A stretch of DNA of 21,009 bases, taken from contig CAYOLL010000107.1 in NCBI GenBank assembly GCA_964404765.1, positions 1 to 21,009 of the forward strand, in the 5' to 3' direction. The DNA is from CAYOLL01 sp964404765 [NCBI: uncultured Gemmatimonadota bacterium]. Its GTDB lineage: Bacteria > 4572-55. A model generated the notes under the pieces. That model had not been told where the DNA came from and did not search any database. It saw only the letters and a list, made by a program, of their open reading frames with translations. Positions within the stretch are counted from its first letter, which is position 1, and the number at the start of each line of letters is the position of its first letter. This document shows positions 17,564 to 21,009 of this stretch, piece by piece. The position numbers and the translations under genes were made by a program.

Positions 17564-17650
17564 ATCCTCTCCCAATGGTTACAAAAAGCCGCCCGGAATC
17601 CGGTAAAAAATAGTTGTCCTAAATCACAACGCTGCTTCTAAGTGGCCAAT
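17500..17650 (-). repeat. Duplicated antitoxin-start plus leader segment
   Basis: About 90 bases of leader plus 60 bases of coding sequence are nearly the same here and at 11860-12010, including the GGAGAGGATATG start region. The duplicated block continues into the coiled-coil 3' end in both places, so leader, antitoxin start and coiled-coil tail were copied together. Confidence 0.85.
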
Positions 17651-18064
17651 GCGTTCATCATGGTCGGCCAGGGCGGCCTCGTGGCGGTCTAAGCGGGCGG
17701 TGTGCATGGCGTCTTCCTGTTTCATGTCCTGCATGTCTTTTACCACCAGTCCGTCCAAAATGGTCAAAATGCGATCCATCTTCTGATCTATTTTTTGGTT
17801 CATATCATCTCTAAGCGCAAAAATTATCCTTAACAGTTCAGCCTGACCTTTTTTCAAGCTACCCACATCACTTTTGAGAGTACCCACATCACTTTTGAGA
17901 GTACCCACATCACTTTTGAGAGCATCCAAATCACTTTTGAGTGCAATTTGTTTCGGATCAAAACCGATTGCTTTGAAATAGGCTTCGATCTGCTCAAAAA
18001 TTTCATTTGACACCAAGTCATTTGCCTGCACTTTCGGCGTCTTTTTGACTTTCTTTTCCGGCAT
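17624..18064 (-). CDS. Small coiled-coil protein, complete parent of the tails
   Basis: 146 residues, family not recognised. N-terminus basic (MPEKKVKKTPK), then NEIFEQIEAYFKAIGFDPKQ. The middle holds three seven-residue repeats (LKSDVGT, LKSDVGT, LKSDVGS) preceded by LKSDLDA, encoded by 21-bp tandem DNA repeats at about 17870-17940, giving a heptad coiled coil. A helical region and the charged C-terminus VVKDMQDMKQED...ARLDRHEAALADHDERI follow; that C-terminus is what recurs in the four tail fragments. ATG at 18064 has AAGGAGG. No signal peptide or membrane segment. It could be an oligomerising or DNA-associated accessory protein; this is a guess. Confidence 0.8.
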   Translation of the reverse strand: MPEKKVKKTPKVQANDLVSNEIFEQIEAYFKAIGFDPKQIALKSDLDALKSDVGTLKSDVGTLKSDVGSLKKGQAELLRIIFALRDDMNQKIDQKMDRILTILDGLVVKDMQDMKQEDAMHTARLDRHEAALADHDERIGHLEAAL

Positions 18065-18090
18065 AACAACCTCCTTCAGTTGGTGCAGAA

Positions 18091-18119
18091 AGAATAACGC
18101 GCAACTTTGATATTGTCAA
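18091..18119 (-). promoter_or_regulatory. Shared-type promoter of the coiled-coil gene
   Basis: Minus strand TTGACA (18119-18114, perfect), a 17-base spacer and TATTCT (18096-18091), about 20 bases of leader before the ribosome binding site and ATG. The GAAAATCGTC flank in front of the -35 is shared with the promoters of both HEPN operons. Confidence 0.7.
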
Positions 18120-18170
18120 GACGATTTTCGGATAAATTTGACGATCACCTTTTCGACCGGAATTTTTGTA

Positions 18171-18194
18171 CCCTTCGACACACTCAGGGCAGGC
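18171..18194. repeat. Short dispersed repeat at the edge of ClpB tail 5
   Basis: CCCTTCGACACACTCAGGGC, followed by AGG, sits exactly at the left boundary of ClpB homology. Related words occur at 13121-13147 and 18320-18343, both inside ClpB tails. The word looks like a small dispersed intergenic repeat. Confidence 0.7.
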
Positions 18195-18516
18195 CGCATT
18201 GACGAAATCATCATTTTCAACAGGCTGGAAATGGCCGACCTGAAGGCATTGTGGACATTCAATTGCAGTGGCTGTATCAGCGATTGGCCAGGCACAACAT
18301 CACCCTGGCCGTAACCGATCCTCCGATAAGCTCAGGGCAGGCCCGGCCAAAGAACTACTGGCCCGCGAAGGCTTCGACCCGGTCTACGGCGCGCGGCCGT
18401 TGAAGCGGACGATTCAGCGCCGCCTGCAAGACGCGCTGGCCCTGGAGATGCTGGATGGCCGGATTGGGAATGGCGCGACGGTGGATGGTGGGGAGATAAA
18501 GTTTCGGGTGAACTGA
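18194..18516 (+). pseudogene. ClpB tail, copy 5
   Basis: The longest tail: [17 protein letters not shown], a one-base loss near 18246 that shifts the frame, [13 protein letters not shown], a repeat insertion at 18320-18343, then an open stretch [36 protein letters not shown] and GEIKFRVN before TGA. Lacks the Walker motifs. Followed by a terminator of the shared type and then hsdR on the other strand. Confidence 0.92.
18320..18343. repeat. Short repeat inserted inside ClpB tail 5
   Basis: CCTCCGATAAGCTCAGGGCA, followed by GGC, interrupts the tail between the TD and AKELLA codons. It is the third occurrence of the CTTCGA/CTCCGA...CTCAGGG word in the array. Confidence 0.75.
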
Positions 18517-18522
18517 AGGGAA

Positions 18523-18556
18523 AATTCCTGGTGATCGAGAGGTCGCCGGGGGTTTT
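18523..18556 (+). terminator. Hairpin terminator after ClpB tail 5
   Basis: AATTCCTGGTGAT pairs with GTCGCCGGGGGTT using several G-U pairs, loop CGAGAG, followed by TTTT. The same architecture follows tails 2 and 4 with different bases in the stem, which suggests the structure was kept. Confidence 0.65.
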
Positions 18557-18560
18557 CCAT

Positions 18561-21009
18561 TTATTGAGCGCGGGTTAATTCATCGGCCAGCAGTTCCGCT
18601 TGCTTCAAAACGGTTTCCGTGGCCAGCTTTTGCATGTCCGGCGGATAGCCGAACCGACGCAACGTTCGTTTCACAATGACTTTCAACTTTGCTTTCACGC
18701 TTTCTTTGATCGTCCAATCAATCGAAGCGTTTTGTTTGACCTGCTCGAACAGCACAATCGCCAATTCGCGCAACTTGTCCTTTTGCATCAACTCACGGGC
18801 GCTTTCATTGTTGGCCACGGCGGTGTAAAAGGCGTACTCAAACGCCGATAAACCCATTTCCGCCGGTTCGTTGTCCATCTTGCGGATTTCTTTGCTCAGT
18901 TTGATAAGCTCGTCTATGACTTCCGCCGCCGTCAAAATTTTGTTGTGATACTTCTTGATCGAATTTTCCAGCATTTCCATCAAGGTTTTGCTTTGCACCA
19001 GGTTTGTTTTGATTCGCGATTTGATCTCGTCATTCAACAGTTTTTTGAGCACTTCCAAGGCCACATTCTTGTGCTCCATGTTTTTGACTTCCAGCAGAAA
19101 TTCTTCGGACAGAATGGAAATATCCGGCTTCTTGATGCCCGCCGCATCAAAGATATCAATGACTTTTTCTGTGACCAGCGCTTTATCAATGACCTGGCGG
19201 ATGGTCGTTTCGATTTCCTCATCGGTTTTGCCGCTGCCGGTCGTATCAAACTTGGCCAATCGCGCTTTAACGGCCTGAAAGAATGAAACTTCTTCCTTCA
19301 CATCCAGCGCCTGCTCGTGGGGAATGGCAATGGCAAATGCTTTCGACAGGGCCGACACTTCGTTAATAAACCGTTTCTTGCCATTGTCCAGGCTCAAAAT
19401 ATGCTCTTCGGCGGCTAAAATGACTTTCAGTTTGATTGTCGTATCCGCGCTAAAATACTCTTCATACAACAGCTTTTTATCTGTCCCGATATAAGGAACG
19501 GAAGGGTCTTCCGCCAGCATTTCATAATCGGCAGAATAGGCTTTGACCGGTTTTTCCAGAAACAGGCGCGAAACAATTTCCAATTTTTCCAGCATGAGTT
19601 GAACGGCCTTTTCCTGGGCGATAGCCGGATCACCCGTGCCGCCGCTTTCGGAATAAAAGGACAGCGCCGCTTTCAAATCCGAAGCAATGCCCAAATAGTC
19701 AACGATCAACCCGCCGGGCTTGTCTTTGTAGACGCGGTTGACCCGGGCAATCGCCTGCATCAGGTTGTGGCCGCGCATCGGTTTATCAATATAAAGCGTG
19801 TGCAGCGAAGGCACATCAAAACCGGTCAGCCACATGTCGCACACGATCACCAGCTTGAGTTCATCATCCGGCGCTTTCATGCGGTCGGCCAACACCCGTC
19901 GCTGATCTTTGGACGTGTGATGCCGGGCCATATCCGGCCCATCGGCGGATGAGGCGGTCATCACGACTTTGATGACGCCGCGCTTTAAATCAGCGTTATG
20001 CCATTCCGGCCGTAATTTTTCAATTTCCTGGTATAGCGCCGCCGCAATTCGCCGCGACATGGTGACAATCATGCCCTTGCCTTCGAAAACTTCCTGCCGC
20101 TGCTCGAAATGCGACACAATATCCGCCGCAATTTTCTTGATGCGATTGGCGCTGCCCACCAACGCCTCGACCTGCGTCCATTTGGCCTTGGCTTTTTGCG
20201 TTTCCGTCAAGTCTTCCTGGTTTAATTCCTCATCCAGCTCTTTGATCAGCCTTTTGCCTTCTTCGCTGAGATTGATTTTGGCTAACCGGCCTTCGTAATA
20301 AATCCGCACGGTGGCCCCGTCATCCACGGCCCGGGCAATGTCGTACACATCAATATAGTTGCCGAAAACCGCCGGAGTGTTCACATCGGCGCTTTCGATG
20401 GGCGTGCCGGTAAAGCCCAAATATGTCGCGAACGGCAAAGCGTCGCGCATATATTTGGCGAATCCGTAGACCGTTTTTTTGCCGATCACGTTGCCCTGTT
20501 CATCCTTATCATCCAGGGTCTTGGCTTTGAAACCGTATTGGGTGCGATGCGCTTCATCGGCAATGACCACGATATTCTTTCGATCCGATAATTGCTCGTA
20601 GACATTGCCCTCGTCCGGCTGAAATTTCTGGATGGTCGAAAAAACCACGCCGCCCGACGCCACTTTCAGCAGCGCTTTCAAATGCTCCCGGTTTTCCGCC
20701 TGCACCGGGTCTTGCCGCAGCAATTGTTTCGACGCGGCGAACGTGTCAAACAGTTGATCATCCAGATCGTTGCGGTCGGTGATGACTAAAACGGTCGGAT
20801 TATCCAGCGCCAAAACGATCTTGCCGGTATAAAAAACCATAGACAACGACTTGCCGCTGCCCTGCGTATGCCACACCACGCCGCCCTTGCGGTCGCCATC
20901 TTTGGCCGAGGCCAGGATTGTGTTTTCCACCGCTTTATTGACGGCATAGTATTGACACCTAAATTGAGCGATTTTACGATTTTGGGCAAGCATTTTGGGC
21001 CATTTTGGG
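18561..21009 (-). CDS. hsdR: Type I restriction enzyme, HsdR motor subunit (5' end beyond window)
   Basis: The restriction subunit that translocates and cuts unmodified DNA. The visible part is about 815 codons and is open to the window edge, so the N-terminal nuclease domain is missing from view. Counting from the Met codon at 20993: Walker A HTQGSGKS at 42-49, [15 protein letters not shown], the DEAH box DEAHRTQYG from 146, GFTGTPIE, then the second helicase domain with [20 protein letters not shown] and [16 protein letters not shown], and a helical C-terminal region ending in [11 protein letters not shown]. Sequence before that Met (PKWPK) stays in frame and fits the family. No frameshift is visible. 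The hsdM and hsdS genes, if present, lie outside. Confidence 0.96.
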   Translation of the reverse strand, partial: PKWPKMLAQNRKIAQFRCQYYAVNKAVENTILASAKDGDRKGGVVWHTQGSGKSLSMVFYTGKIVLALDNPTVLVITDRNDLDDQLFDTFAASKQLLRQDPVQAENREHLKALLKVASGGVVFSTIQKFQPDEGNVYEQLSDRKNIVVIADEAHRTQYGFKAKTLDDKDEQGNVIGKKTVYGFAKYMRDALPFATYLGFTGTPIESADVNTPAVFGNYIDVYDIARAVDDGATVRIYYEGRLAKINLSEEGKRLIKELDEELNQEDLTETQKAKAKWTQVEALVGSANRIKKIAADIVSHFEQRQEVFEGKGMIVTMSRRIAAALYQEIEKLRPEWHNADLKRGVIKVVMTASSADGPDMARHHTSKDQRRVLADRMKAPDDELKLVIVCDMWLTGFDVPSLHTLYIDKPMRGHNLMQAIARVNRVYKDKPGGLIVDYLGIASDLKAALSFYSESGGTGDPAIAQEKAVQLMLEKLEIVSRLFLEKPVKAYSADYEMLAEDPSVPYIGTDKKLLYEEYFSADTTIKLKVILAAEEHILSLDNGKKRFINEVSALSKAFAIAIPHEQALDVKEEVSFFQAVKARLAKFDTTGSGKTDEEIETTIRQVIDKALVTEKVIDIFDAAGIKKPDISILSEEFLLEVKNMEHKNVALEVLKKLLNDEIKSRIKTNLVQSKTLMEMLENSIKKYHNKILTAAEVIDELIKLSKEIRKMDNEPAEMGLSAFEYAFYTAVANNESARELMQKDKLRELAIVLFEQVKQNASIDWTIKESVKAKLKVIVKRTLRRFGYPPDMQKLATETVLKQAELLADELTRAQ

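Noticed and set aside
11178-18516. Assembly artefact from repeated misjoining
   Set aside because: The tail copies differ by many substitutions, deletions and insertions and by different flanks, so they are old and real rather than copies of one read. Long reads would still be useful.
10489-18560. Integron gene-cassette array
   Set aside because: No integron integrase and no attC-like folded sites are visible; joining sequences are coding 3' ends and cargo lies on both strands.

Overview
The window looks like a chromosomal contig from an uncultured bacterium. The left half holds single-copy bacterial housekeeping genes: purE, a family 4 uracil-DNA glycosylase, the replicative helicase dnaB, a secreted TPR protein, a GAF-PAS histidine kinase and clpB. 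DnaB and PurE make it bacterial. The style (many toxin-antitoxin pairs, dispersed short intergenic palindromes, TPR and GAF-kinase genes) would suit an FCB-group or similar candidate phylum, but that is a weak guess. No tRNA, rRNA, integrase, transposase or CRISPR array was seen.

Layout: 1-3045 purE (minus), then udg-dnaB (plus, overlapping by ATGA). 3046-3763 is a small accessory patch: a HEPN gene with an internal deletion, its intact partner gene and a 53-residue HicB-like ORF. 3764-7130 holds the TPR protein and the histidine kinase. 7431-7793 holds three head-to-tail copies of a 121-bp palindromic unit that end at the clpB ribosome binding site. 7805-10399 is clpB, clearly GC-richer by eye than its neighbours, followed by a long hairpin terminator.

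10489-18560 is the notable part: a dense array of toxin-antitoxin-like pairs stitched together by two families of recurring gene 3' ends. Family 1 is the last 30-110 codons of a ClpB gene (five extra copies, all plus strand; three are followed by a related hairpin terminator). Family 2 is the last 23-60 codons of a small coiled-coil protein (four partial copies and one complete gene, all minus strand). Almost every cargo pair stops directly against a tail on its own strand. Minus-strand pairs (MazF-like, HEPN plus partner twice, DUF4160/DUF2442) end at coiled-coil tails; plus-strand pairs (VapBC-like, BrnTA) end at ClpB tails. The two HEPN operons and the complete coiled-coil gene share the same promoter sequence (a conserved -35 flank, 17-bp spacer, TATxxT), each next to a divergent ClpB tail. 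So the coding content differs between a constant promoter end and a constant 3' tail, as if genes had been swapped between fixed ends.

The array ends at 18561 beside hsdR, a type I restriction enzyme subunit whose 5' end runs off the window. The array therefore sits between clpB and a restriction locus and has the make-up of a defence or stability island. I know of no described system with constant 3' tails of this kind. How it formed (homologous recombination at the tails, site-specific capture or stepwise duplication) is inference.
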